Part shown: positions 17,098-25,522 of the stretch, piece after piece | How the letters are laid out: each line of letters starts with the position of its first letter | How positions within the stretch are numbered: the first letter of the stretch is position 1 | Assembly (NCBI GenBank): GCA_964251665.1 | Contig: CAXUKO010000014.1 | Coordinates: 112,340 to 176,339, forward strand | Length of the DNA: 64,000 bases | Source of the DNA: JBBQLG01 sp964251665 | GTDB taxonomy: Bacteria; Bacteroidota; Bacteroidia; Cytophagales; Spirosomataceae | Direction: 5' to 3' | The notes under the pieces: model-generated | The model's input: the letters and a program-made list of their open reading frames with translations, nothing else | What the model was told of the DNA's origin: nothing | The model's database searches: none | Position numbers and translations under genes: made by a program

Positions 17098-19041
17098 ATG
17101 TTAAATATAATCCAACTGCTTCCTGACTCGATTGCCAACCAGATTGCGGCTGGTGAGGTGGTTCAGCGGCCAGCATCAGTTGTAAAAGAATTACTCGAAA
17201 ATTCAATCGACGCCCAGGCAAAGTCGATTCAGTTAGTTGTGCGCGACGCGGGGCGTACCCTGATTCAGGTGATCGATGATGGGCTGGGCATGTCTGAAAC
17301 CGACGCCCGTATGAGTTTCGAGCGGCACGCGACGTCTAAAATACGTACTTCTGACGACCTGTTCCGCATTAAAACCATGGGTTTCCGGGGCGAAGCTCTG
17401 GCGTCTATTGCGGCTGTGGCCCAAGTCGAGATGCGCACCCGGCGGCAGGACGGCGACGAGTTGGGTACGCTGATTCGCATGGAAGGTTCTGAAGTCAAAA
17501 CACAGGAACCCATATCATGTCTGCCTGGAACAAACCTGCTCATCAAGAATCTGTTCTTCAATGTACCGGCCCGGCGTAACTTTTTAAAATCCAATTCGGT
17601 AGAGATGCGCCACATCCTCGATGAGTTTCAGCGAATTGCGCTGGCCCATGCCGAAGTTGGCTTTTCGCTCTACCACAACGACCAGGAGATTTACAACCTG
17701 CAGGCGGGTAAACTAAGCCGCCGGATCGTGGATATGTTCGGGAAAAGTTACCGCGAACAGCTGGCGTTCTGCGAAGAAGAAACGCCGTATGTGAAAGTAC
17801 GCGGCTATATCGGTAAACCCGAATCGGCCAAAAAAGCGCGTGGTGAACAGTTCTTTTTTGCTAACAATCGCTTCATCCGGCATAATTACCTGCACCATGC
17901 GGTGATTGGGGCTTACGACGGCACCCTGCCCGATAACAGCCATCCTTTTTATGTGCTGTTTATCGACATTGACCCGTCGCATATTGACATTAATATTCAC
18001 CCCACAAAGACCGAAATCAAGTTCGACGATGAGCGGTCGGTGTATGCCATCGTGATGGCGGCCGTTAAGAAAGCGGTCGGCGTATATAACCTATCGCCCT
18101 CGCTCGATTTCGACGGTAACGTCAATTTTCTGGTCAGCCCGCATCAGAACGGTACCGGGTCAAGATCGACTACCGAAGAGCAGCCGGTTACCGAATCGCG
18201 GCCGACTTCGGCATCGCCCCGGCCGATGGCACCATCATGGACAAGTGAGCAATCCGGTTTTCCGGCCAGTGTACCCCGGAAACCGGCAGCTACGAACTGG
18301 CAGGCCATGTTTGACGGCTTAGCCGCGCCCGAACCAACAGAGGCCTCCCAGGCAAATCCGGCAACGATCTCGACCGATTGGCTGCGTCAGTACGATACCG
18401 AAACGTCCGCGCCGGAACCGGGCCAAGCCGTTACGTTGGGCAGTCGGGCCAATACCCTGACAACGGAGGAGTTCGACGAACAAAACATTGTACAGATTCA
18501 GAACCGGTATCTGGTAGCACCCGTAAAATCGGGCATGTTGCTGATTGATCAGCGTGGTGCATACGAGCGCATCCTGTACGATCAGTTTCATTCGGCCCTG
18601 ACCAAGCGGAATGGCGCGTCGCAGCAACTGCTGTTTCCCAAAACGGTAACGGTAATGCCGGTCGATTACCAGTTGGCGCTGGACATGCGCGACGAACTAA
18701 CCAGTCTGGGTTTTCAGTTTGACGAACTGGGGCAACACACGTTTGTGATTCGGGGCGTACCCACACTGACAACGGGCGAAAGCGAAGAGGATCTGTTTGC
18801 CAACCTGCTGGCACAACTCCGCGAAGATACCGGACGTCTTAAACTGGACCGGCCCGAAGTACTGGCCCGGTCACTGGCCCGGCGCTCGGCAGGGCGGCAC
18901 GTCACCAGGTTGAGTGGTCAGGAACGCAAAGCGCTGGTGGACCAGTTATTTGCCTCGGCAAACCCCAGCTATACGCCGGGTGGCGAACCGATTACGAGTG
19001 TATTGACGTTGGATAAGATTGCCGGGCTAATTAAATCGTGA
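17098..19041 (+). CDS. mutL: DNA mismatch repair protein MutL
   Basis: The 647-residue MutL has the GHKL ATPase domain with ELLENSIDAQ, DDGLGM, RHATSKI and GFRGEALASIAAVAQVEM. A linker rich in Pro/Ser/Thr (about 345-445) follows, then a C-terminal dimerisation domain. The endonuclease motif DQHA(x)2E(x)4E reads DQRGAYERILYD here, and the CPHGRP motif reads TPGGEP. Nicking activity is therefore probably absent. Degenerate C-terminal motifs of this kind occur in other Bacteroidetes as far as I recall. It acts with MutS in mismatch repair. The next gene starts 33 bases on. Confidence 0.95.
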   Translation: MLNIIQLLPDSIANQIAAGEVVQRPASVVKELLENSIDAQAKSIQLVVRDAGRTLIQVIDDGLGMSETDARMSFERHATSKIRTSDDLFRIKTMGFRGEALASIAAVAQVEMRTRRQDGDELGTLIRMEGSEVKTQEPISCLPGTNLLIKNLFFNVPARRNFLKSNSVEMRHILDEFQRIALAHAEVGFSLYHNDQEIYNLQAGKLSRRIVDMFGKSYREQLAFCEEETPYVKVRGYIGKPESAKKARGEQFFFANNRFIRHNYLHHAVIGAYDGTLPDNSHPFYVLFIDIDPSHIDINIHPTKTEIKFDDERSVYAIVMAAVKKAVGVYNLSPSLDFDGNVNFLVSPHQNGTGSRSTTEEQPVTESRPTSASPRPMAPSWTSEQSGFPASVPRKPAATNWQAMFDGLAAPEPTEASQANPATISTDWLRQYDTETSAPEPGQAVTLGSRANTLTTEEFDEQNIVQIQNRYLVAPVKSGMLLIDQRGAYERILYDQFHSALTKRNGASQQLLFPKTVTVMPVDYQLALDMRDELTSLGFQFDELGQHTFVIRGVPTLTTGESEEDLFANLLAQLREDTGRLKLDRPEVLARSLARRSAGRHVTRLSGQERKALVDQLFASANPSYTPGGEPITSVLTLDKIAGLIKS

Positions 19042-19074
19042 CCGGGTTATTATCCGTAAATTGCTGAACCTGAT

Positions 19075-19851
19075 ATGATGCTTACGCCGGTTGTCCGCGC
19101 CATTCTGATACTGAATGTCCTGGTTTTTTTTGTCACCAATGAGTTTGTGATTGACAATTTTGGGTTGCACTCGTTTCTGTCGGACCAGTTTAATCCCGTT
19201 CAATTGCTGACGCATATGTTCATTCACGCGGGTATCGGTCATATTTTCAGCAATATGATCGGTTTGATTGTGTTTGGCCCGATGTTGGAGCGAACCTGGG
19301 GACCACGGCGATTCACATTCTTTTATTTTTTCTCGGGTATTGGAGCAGCCCTGCTTTTTTCGGGTATCAACTACTACGAGATGCACGATGTGTACACGGC
19401 CGTAGCCAATTACCGGCTCGACCCAACACCCGATGGATTTCTGGCTTTTATTACGCAACACGCTGGTTCTTACTATGATCAGATCGAAACGTTCATTGAC
19501 AAGTACCAGAGCCAGCCGAATAATCGGTCGCTGATTGACGGAAGCCTGCAAATTGTAAACAGAATCTACGGCACGCAGGTTAATGAACCAATGGTTGGGG
19601 CGTCGGGTGCTATTTTTGGGGTTATTATGGGGTTCGGCCTGTTATTTCCGAATACACAATTATTTCTTCTGTTTCCGCCTATACCGGTTAAAGCTAAATA
19701 TCTCGTTATTTTCTACGGAGCCTACGAATTATATACAGGTATTCAACGGTCGCAGTCCGATAATGTGGCCCATTTTGCACACATTGGCGGTATGCTGTTT
19801 GCATTTATTCTGATAAAGTATTGGGAAATACAACGAAAAACATTTTACTGA
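19075..19851 (+). CDS. Rhomboid family intramembrane serine protease (first of a pair)
   Basis: The 258-residue membrane protein has a first helix at about residues 5-25. The conserved His/Asn region is HMFIHAGIGHIFSNMIGL (about 44-60), with the catalytic serine in GASGAIFG and the catalytic histidine in AHFAHIGGML. Both active-site residues are present, so it should be an active protease. A long loop between helices 2 and 3 (about residues 102-165) is unusual and polar. Stop and start are 3 bases apart from the next rhomboid gene, which suggests joint translation. Confidence 0.92.
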   Translation: MMLTPVVRAILILNVLVFFVTNEFVIDNFGLHSFLSDQFNPVQLLTHMFIHAGIGHIFSNMIGLIVFGPMLERTWGPRRFTFFYFFSGIGAALLFSGINYYEMHDVYTAVANYRLDPTPDGFLAFITQHAGSYYDQIETFIDKYQSQPNNRSLIDGSLQIVNRIYGTQVNEPMVGASGAIFGVIMGFGLLFPNTQLFLLFPPIPVKAKYLVIFYGAYELYTGIQRSQSDNVAHFAHIGGMLFAFILIKYWEIQRKTFY

Positions 19852-19854
19852 GCG

Positions 19855-20778
19855 ATGAGCGGATTGTTCGACGATTTTCGGTCTGAATTTAATAAGCCCA
19901 ACAATACGTTGGTGCAACTTATACTGGTCAATACGGTCATTTTCCTGACAGTGTTGCTGATGTACATTATTTTTAATATGTCGCAGCGGCCGGAATACTA
20001 CGTGTTTGCCGTTAGGCAACTGGCACTGCCAGCTTCGGTTAATGAGTTCCTGCATCGCCCCTGGACCTTAGTCACCTATTTTTTCAGCCATGAAGACATC
20101 TGGCATATCTTGTCCAACATGCTATTCCTGTACTGGTTTGGTCGGCTGGTGGATGAATATCTGGGCAGCCGTCGGCTGGTGAGTCTGTATATAGTAGGTG
20201 GACTGGCGGGTGGTCTAACCTACATGCTGATCTACAATCTGGTACCTTACTTTCAGCCCGCCCTGGCCAACGCCCAACTGATTGGCGCATCAGCAGCGGC
20301 TTTTTCAGTAGCCGTCGGGGCGGCTACGCTGTTACCCAATTATACCTTTCATCTGCTGCTGATTGGGCCGGTTCGCATTAAATACATCGCTTTCTTCTTC
20401 ATCATCTTATCGCTTGCCCAGTCTGTAGGGCAAAATGCCGGTGGCAATCTGGCTCACTTAGGCGGTGCCTTAACGGGCTTTCTGTTCATCAAACTTCTCC
20501 AGAACGGAACCGATCTGGGCAGACCCGTATATTGGGTAATGGATGGCTGGCAGGGGCTGTTCCGAAAGAAGCCAGCCGTAAAAGTATCTTACAAGCAACG
20601 CAGCAGTGCACAGGCTACCAGTACGTATGCATCGGCGGGGGCATCGTCCGCGACGGTTTCCATACCCGATCAGGACGAGATTGATGCCATATTAGACAAA
20701 ATTTCCCGTTCAGGTTATGAGAGCCTGACCCGCGAAGAGAAGCAGAAACTCTTTCGGGCCAGCCAGCGAAATAGTTGA
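19855..20778 (+). CDS. Rhomboid family intramembrane serine protease (second of a pair)
   Basis: The 307-residue protein has the rhomboid core with WTLVTYFFSHEDIWHILSNMLFLYWFG, the catalytic serine in GASAAAFS and the catalytic histidine in GNLAHLGGALTG. The family usually reads GxSG after the serine; this one reads GASA. The C-terminal 90 residues are cytosolic and hydrophilic. They end in a helix pair, DEIDAILDKISRSGYESLTREEKQKLF, close to the DUF6576-type tail seen on Bacteroidetes rhomboids, named from memory. It is cotranscribed with the first rhomboid gene and followed by a hairpin. Confidence 0.92.
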   Translation: MSGLFDDFRSEFNKPNNTLVQLILVNTVIFLTVLLMYIIFNMSQRPEYYVFAVRQLALPASVNEFLHRPWTLVTYFFSHEDIWHILSNMLFLYWFGRLVDEYLGSRRLVSLYIVGGLAGGLTYMLIYNLVPYFQPALANAQLIGASAAAFSVAVGAATLLPNYTFHLLLIGPVRIKYIAFFFIILSLAQSVGQNAGGNLAHLGGALTGFLFIKLLQNGTDLGRPVYWVMDGWQGLFRKKPAVKVSYKQRSSAQATSTYASAGASSATVSIPDQDEIDAILDKISRSGYESLTREEKQKLFRASQRNS

Positions 20779-20797
20779 CTTTTCTGAGGATTAAGTA

Positions 20798-20828
20798 GCA
20801 GATTCCGGCTCCCAAGGCCGGAATCTGC
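20798..20828 (+). terminator. Hairpin after the rhomboid pair
   Basis: The arms gcagattccggc and gccggaatctgc are perfect over 12 bases, with a 7-base loop. The tract after it is short (cgttta), so the hairpin is strong but the T-run is weak. Confidence 0.6.
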
Positions 20829-20985
20829 CGTTTAGTAACTATTCATTCCCAATCTGTAATTTCGGCCGGGTGTTTGTATCCTCGAAATGTAGTAGCTTCG
20901 CTCCTATAAACGGCCTGAGCAACAACCTGAAACATAAAGTAATTACGCTTTGTTGTTGCCAGACAGACACTTCCCGTTGTCAACT

Positions 20986-22920
20986 ATGCTTATTACCCCC
21001 GGCAACTTATTAGCCACCATCAACACGCCTGACGACCTTCGTCGACTCGATAAAAGTAGCCTGCTTCAAGTTTCCGACGAGCTTCGTCAATACATCATCG
21101 ACAGCGTATCGGTTTTTGGGGGCCATTTCGGGGCTAGTCTGGGCGTTGTCGAACTTACAGTTGCACTCCACTACGTCTTCAATACCCCCGACGATCAACT
21201 AGTCTGGGATGTCGGACATCAGGCCTACGGGCATAAAATCCTCACTGGTCGGCGCAACCAGTTTCATACCAATCGATTTTACGGTGGCCTGTCCGGTTTT
21301 CCGAAGCGAAAAGAAAGCCCTTACGATGCCTTTGGCGTTGGGCACTCGTCCACATCAATCTCGGCCGCTTTGGGTATGGCAATGGCCTCCCAGCTACAGG
21401 GTAATCTGACCCGTAATCACATTGCGGTTATTGGTGATGGCTCGATGACGGCCGGCGAAGCCTTTGAGGGCATGAATCATGCCGGCGACACGAATACGAA
21501 CCTGCTAATTATTCTTAATGATAACTGCATGGCCATCGACCCCAACGTCGGTGCGCTAAAGCAGTACCTGACCGATATTACGACCTCCCATACGTACAAT
21601 CGGATGAAAGATGAGGTCTGGAACCTGCTCGGTAAATCGAGTAAGTTTGGACGCAGCGCGCAGGAAATCGTTTCAAAGGTAGAAGGGGCCATCAAAACGT
21701 CCGTGCTGAAACAGAGTAACCTGTTTGAGTCACTGAACTTACGGTATTTTGGTCCGGTAGATGGTCACGATATCGACCACCTTGTGAGCGTCCTGGCCGA
21801 TTTGAAAGACATTCCCGGCCCCAAAATTCTTCACTGCGTTACCACGAAAGGCAAAGGCTTTGCACCAGCTGAAAAAGATCAGACTAAATGGCACGCGCCC
21901 GGTTTGTTCGACAAGGTAACCGGTGAAATTAAAAAGAAGGTATACGACCGTCCGCAGCCACCTAAATATCAGGATGTATTCGGGAATACGCTGGTCGAAC
22001 TGGCACAGCAGAATCCTCGGATTGTGGGCGTAACGCCTGCCATGCCCTCCGGCTCATCCATGAATATCATGATGAAGGCGTTTCCCGACCGGGCTTTCGA
22101 TGTGGGTATTGCCGAACAGCACGCGGTTACATTCTCGGCCGGTATGGCCACGCGGGGTGAAGTGGTATTCTGCAATATTTATTCCACCTTCATGCAGCGC
22201 GGCTACGATCAGGTCATCCACGATGTATGCATTCAGGAACTGCCTGTTGTGTTCTGCCTCGACCGGGCAGGGTTTGCCGGAGCTGATGGGCCCACGCACC
22301 ACGGCGCTTACGACATCGCGTTTATGCGGTGCATTCCCAATATGATCGTGTCGGCACCGATGAATGAGCAGGAACTCCGCAACCTGATGTTTACGGCTCA
22401 ATCGAACGCTGTTCAGCAGGGTAAACAGGCCTTCACTATCCGCTACCCACGGGGTGAAGGCGTGATGCCTGCCTGGCAGACACCGCTGGAAGCCGTCGAA
22501 ATCGGCAAAGGGCGACTTGTTCAGGATGGCGAAGGCGTAGCGATTCTGACCATTGGCCATGTTGGCAACTCCGCCGTTCAGGCTACCGAATTGCTGGCGA
22601 AAGAAGGTATTACTCCAGCTCATTACGACATGCGTTTCGTGAAACCGTTGGATGAAGTCATGCTCCACGAAATTTTTCAGCGCTTTGACCGGGTGGTAAC
22701 CGTAGAAGACGGCTGCGTGATGGGCGGCTTTGGCAGTGCTATCCTCGAGTTTATGGCCCAACATGGCTATATGGCCCGCCTGAAACGGTTAGGCATTCCC
22801 GACGCAGTAATCGAACATGGCGAACAGTTTGAACTGCAGCGCGAATGTGGTTTTGATGCCGATGGTATTGCGCGTTCTGTGCGTGAATTACTCTTCGCCG
22901 GGCGGACGGTAACAGTCTAA
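20986..22920 (+). CDS. dxs: 1-deoxy-D-xylulose-5-phosphate synthase
   Basis: DXS condenses pyruvate and glyceraldehyde 3-phosphate with thiamine diphosphate, the first step of the MEP isoprenoid pathway. The 644-residue protein contains HFGASLGVVELTVALHYVF, VWDVGHQAYGHKILTGR and GVGHSSTSISAALGMA. The thiamine/Mg motif GDGSMTAGEAFEGMNHAG ends LIILNDN. Then come YFGPVDGHD, GIAEQHAVTFSAGMA and GADGPTHHGAYD. I use the ATG at 20986; the TTG at 20950 adds a stretch without family similarity. A terminator follows. Confidence 0.97.
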   Translation: MLITPGNLLATINTPDDLRRLDKSSLLQVSDELRQYIIDSVSVFGGHFGASLGVVELTVALHYVFNTPDDQLVWDVGHQAYGHKILTGRRNQFHTNRFYGGLSGFPKRKESPYDAFGVGHSSTSISAALGMAMASQLQGNLTRNHIAVIGDGSMTAGEAFEGMNHAGDTNTNLLIILNDNCMAIDPNVGALKQYLTDITTSHTYNRMKDEVWNLLGKSSKFGRSAQEIVSKVEGAIKTSVLKQSNLFESLNLRYFGPVDGHDIDHLVSVLADLKDIPGPKILHCVTTKGKGFAPAEKDQTKWHAPGLFDKVTGEIKKKVYDRPQPPKYQDVFGNTLVELAQQNPRIVGVTPAMPSGSSMNIMMKAFPDRAFDVGIAEQHAVTFSAGMATRGEVVFCNIYSTFMQRGYDQVIHDVCIQELPVVFCLDRAGFAGADGPTHHGAYDIAFMRCIPNMIVSAPMNEQELRNLMFTAQSNAVQQGKQAFTIRYPRGEGVMPAWQTPLEAVEIGKGRLVQDGEGVAILTIGHVGNSAVQATELLAKEGITPAHYDMRFVKPLDEVMLHEIFQRFDRVVTVEDGCVMGGFGSAILEFMAQHGYMARLKRLGIPDAVIEHGEQFELQRECGFDADGIARSVRELLFAGRTVTV

Positions 22921-22935
22921 TAACAGTTTTCTCAG

Positions 22936-22997
22936 CAGGATTGCCGACTTACGGAAGGACACTCGTCCGGCTCGAGTCAGCAGTCCTGTCTTTTTTT
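22936..22997 (+). terminator. Terminator after dxs
   Basis: The arms caggattgccgact (22936-22949) and agtcagcagtcctg (22975-22988) pair with two wobbles, contain a smaller inner hairpin (ggac..gtcc), and lead into tc plus seven Ts. Aspartate kinase starts 11 bases after it. Confidence 0.8.
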
Positions 22998-23008
22998 ATA
23001 GCAGCCTT

Positions 23009-24262
23009 ATGAAAGTTTTCAAATTCGGCGGGGCTTCGGTGCGCGATGCCGCCGGGGTGCGTAATCTGGCTCAGATCAGCAAAGATCAGGGAAACGGTGA
23101 TGCGGTTATCGTGGTATCGGCGATGGGCAAAACTACCAATGCATTAGAGGAAGTAGTCAGCCTTCATGCCAGTGGTCGATCAGCGGATGCGCTGGCGCGG
23201 TGGCAATCCATTCAGGCGTATCATCAGGTAATTATCGGGGAGTTAACCGGCGACTTCACGGCTGTTGAACATACGTTTCAGCATGGGCAGACATTGTTAG
23301 CCCAACCACCAACGGGAGCCTACGATCAGATTTACGACCAGTTTGTGTCGCTTGGCGAAGTGATGTCAACGCAGATTATTGCGGCTTATCTAACAGCAAC
23401 AGGGCTACCAACGCATTGGGCCGATGCCCGTGCGCTTGTTCATACCGATACGACCTACCGTGAAGGCCGCGTTGACTGGACAGCTACGGAAACCGCTATT
23501 CGTCAGTGTCGCCTTCAGGCAGCCGGTCAGATAATAGTGACGCAGGGGTTTATTGGCCGGACGCCCGATGGTTATACGACTACACTGGGCCGGGAAGGGT
23601 CGGATTACACAGCCGCCATCTTTGCATACTGTTTAGATGCCGAAAGCGTAACGATATGGAAAGACGTGCCCGGTGTGCTCAATGCCGATCCGAAGTACTT
23701 CGACGAGACGGTGTTGCTGGAGAAGCTTACCTATCAGGATGCCATCGAACTGGCTTATTATGGCGCAACGGTCATTCATCCGAAAACCATCAAGCCCTTA
23801 CAAAACAAGGCGATTCCACTTTACGTCCGTTCATTTTTACAGCCGCAACAGCCGGGCACCGTTATCGGGCCGTTTGAAAAGCACCTGCCCATTCCGTCGT
23901 TTATTTTCAAAGTCAACCAGTGGTTAATTTCTCTGCATCCGAACGACTTTTCGTTCATTGCGGAGGATAACCTGAGCCGGATCTTCGGGCAGTTTGCGCA
24001 GGCGGGCGTGAAGATAAATCTCATGCAGAATACGGCCATCAGCTTCACCGTGGCCGTAGACAACAACCCGGATAAACTGCCCAAACTGCTGGATGCGCTA
24101 AAGCAGGACTTTCGGGTGAGTTATAATGAAGGGCTGGAATTGATTACAATCCGCTATTATAATCAGGAAACTATCGACCGGGTACTTCCCAACAAAAAGC
24201 TGCTCTTAGAGCAGAAAAGCCGCAATACAGTGCAGTTGATGGTGAAGGATTTGGGTGCCTAA
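23009..24262 (+). CDS. Aspartate kinase (monofunctional)
   Basis: This enzyme phosphorylates aspartate in the first step toward lysine, threonine and methionine. The 417-residue protein starts MKVFKFGGASVRDA, the family motif KFGG(T/S)S. It has TLGREGSDYTAAIFAYCL and WKDVPGVLNADPK in the kinase domain and AIELAYYGATVIHPKTIKPL at its end. An ACT-like regulatory region fills about 300-417. There is no homoserine dehydrogenase fusion. The gene begins directly after the dxs terminator, so its own promoter must lie in the short gap or in the hairpin region. Confidence 0.93.
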   Translation: MKVFKFGGASVRDAAGVRNLAQISKDQGNGDAVIVVSAMGKTTNALEEVVSLHASGRSADALARWQSIQAYHQVIIGELTGDFTAVEHTFQHGQTLLAQPPTGAYDQIYDQFVSLGEVMSTQIIAAYLTATGLPTHWADARALVHTDTTYREGRVDWTATETAIRQCRLQAAGQIIVTQGFIGRTPDGYTTTLGREGSDYTAAIFAYCLDAESVTIWKDVPGVLNADPKYFDETVLLEKLTYQDAIELAYYGATVIHPKTIKPLQNKAIPLYVRSFLQPQQPGTVIGPFEKHLPIPSFIFKVNQWLISLHPNDFSFIAEDNLSRIFGQFAQAGVKINLMQNTAISFTVAVDNNPDKLPKLLDALKQDFRVSYNEGLELITIRYYNQETIDRVLPNKKLLLEQKSRNTVQLMVKDLGA

Positions 24263-24280
24263 GCCGTTAGTGACCGATCA

Positions 24281-25306
24281 CTAAAACTTGGGGCATGGCA
24301 ACCGCTTGTCTTTGCGTTTGATCCGGTTGCGCCCACCTTCGGGCCGGTCGAAGGTATAAGACATGGAAATTTCGTGAGAGCCACCGCTGCCAACACCCAG
24401 TGTGGAAACGGTAACGTCGTAGCTGTAGCCAATCGAGAAATTATCCTGCCGGAAACCAATTAGTCCGGCAATCGCGTCGTTGTTATTGATGTTCGTCGCG
24501 TATTTTTTAACGGGTAGCCCACGGTACCACAGCCCCACTGTTATCGGCGAATAAGTGAAATAAGCCCCGAGATCCAATTGATCGTATTTACCCTGAAACT
24601 TGTAGAGGATAGCGGGCGAAATACTGACCTCACGATCCATCTCATCGCCCAGCCCGGTGATGCCGTTCAGCGGAATACGTAATCCGGCATGAACGCTGCC
24701 TTTCATGGGTAGACGGCTGGGGGCTCCGGCAAAAAATGATTGATCGGGCCGGTTAATATGCGATACGGCTACACCCGCCCAAAACCAGTCCGAGTAAAAC
24801 AGGCCACCGGTCGAGAAATCAAGATACTTACGGTTCGGGGCATTTTCTGTAGCCGGGTCTGTGGTAACCGGCGTAATACCAGCCCCCGAACCCGAGTAAT
24901 TATAAATCAGCCCGTAATAATTGACGCTCCGGTTCACAAATGAACCTTGCAGACCCAGCCGTACAAACGAATTTTCAGACACCTGAATCTGATACGAGTA
25001 TTGTAAGCCAAGGTCTGTAGACTTAATACGGCCCTGCCCCTGATTGTCATTGACAATCAACAGGCCAATACCACTGTTGTATTTCGAGATGAAATGGTCA
25101 ATGCCAACCGACGTAGTGACGTAATCGGTCAGGCCCGGCCACTGATTGCGGTAATTGAGGGTGATACGCGGAGCCAGTGCCGACCCGGCAAAGGCCGGAT
25201 TCAGGTACTGCGGAGCCGCATAAAACTGCGTAAATTGTGGGTCCTGCGCCCATATCAACTGGCTTGTCAGGAGGATAAGTCCTGTTAGTATGTATCTCTT
25301 GCCCAT
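24281..25306 (-). CDS. PorP/SprF family type IX secretion membrane protein
   Basis: The 341-residue outer-membrane protein starts MGKRYILTGLILLTSQLIWAQDPQ, a signal peptide followed by the family hallmark QFTQFYAAPQYLNPAFAGS. Repeated beta strands follow, such as FSIGYSYDVTVSTLGVGSGGSHEIS. PorP/SprF proteins act in type IX secretion and are typically encoded next to a large secreted protein with a CHU_C tail. Here that partner is divergent at 25523. I shortened the open frame to the ATG at 25306 because it starts the signal peptide. Confidence 0.93.
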   Translation of the reverse strand: MGKRYILTGLILLTSQLIWAQDPQFTQFYAAPQYLNPAFAGSALAPRITLNYRNQWPGLTDYVTTSVGIDHFISKYNSGIGLLIVNDNQGQGRIKSTDLGLQYSYQIQVSENSFVRLGLQGSFVNRSVNYYGLIYNYSGSGAGITPVTTDPATENAPNRKYLDFSTGGLFYSDWFWAGVAVSHINRPDQSFFAGAPSRLPMKGSVHAGLRIPLNGITGLGDEMDREVSISPAILYKFQGKYDQLDLGAYFTYSPITVGLWYRGLPVKKYATNINNNDAIAGLIGFRQDNFSIGYSYDVTVSTLGVGSGGSHEISMSYTFDRPEGGRNRIKRKDKRLPCPKF

Positions 25307-25522
25307 CTTCCTGGAGTTTGCAACAAAATTCCGGCCAATCACGTACGGGTAATGTGCGAATAGACCTGTAAAACTGGTTAAAATCGGCTTAATTAACGTC
25401 AACAAAGCGCGGGCACAAGCCATGAAATTTTACCGATTCTACTTCGTTTATACTAACGTAATGTCCCTACGACCTGTTATGTAGGGGACTGAAAATATGA
25501 AGACGGCTACTTTTCATTGTTC

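Noticed and set aside
17098..19041. MutL pseudogene
   Set aside because: The frame is full length, the ATPase motifs are intact, and altered C-terminal motifs are common in non-nicking MutL proteins.
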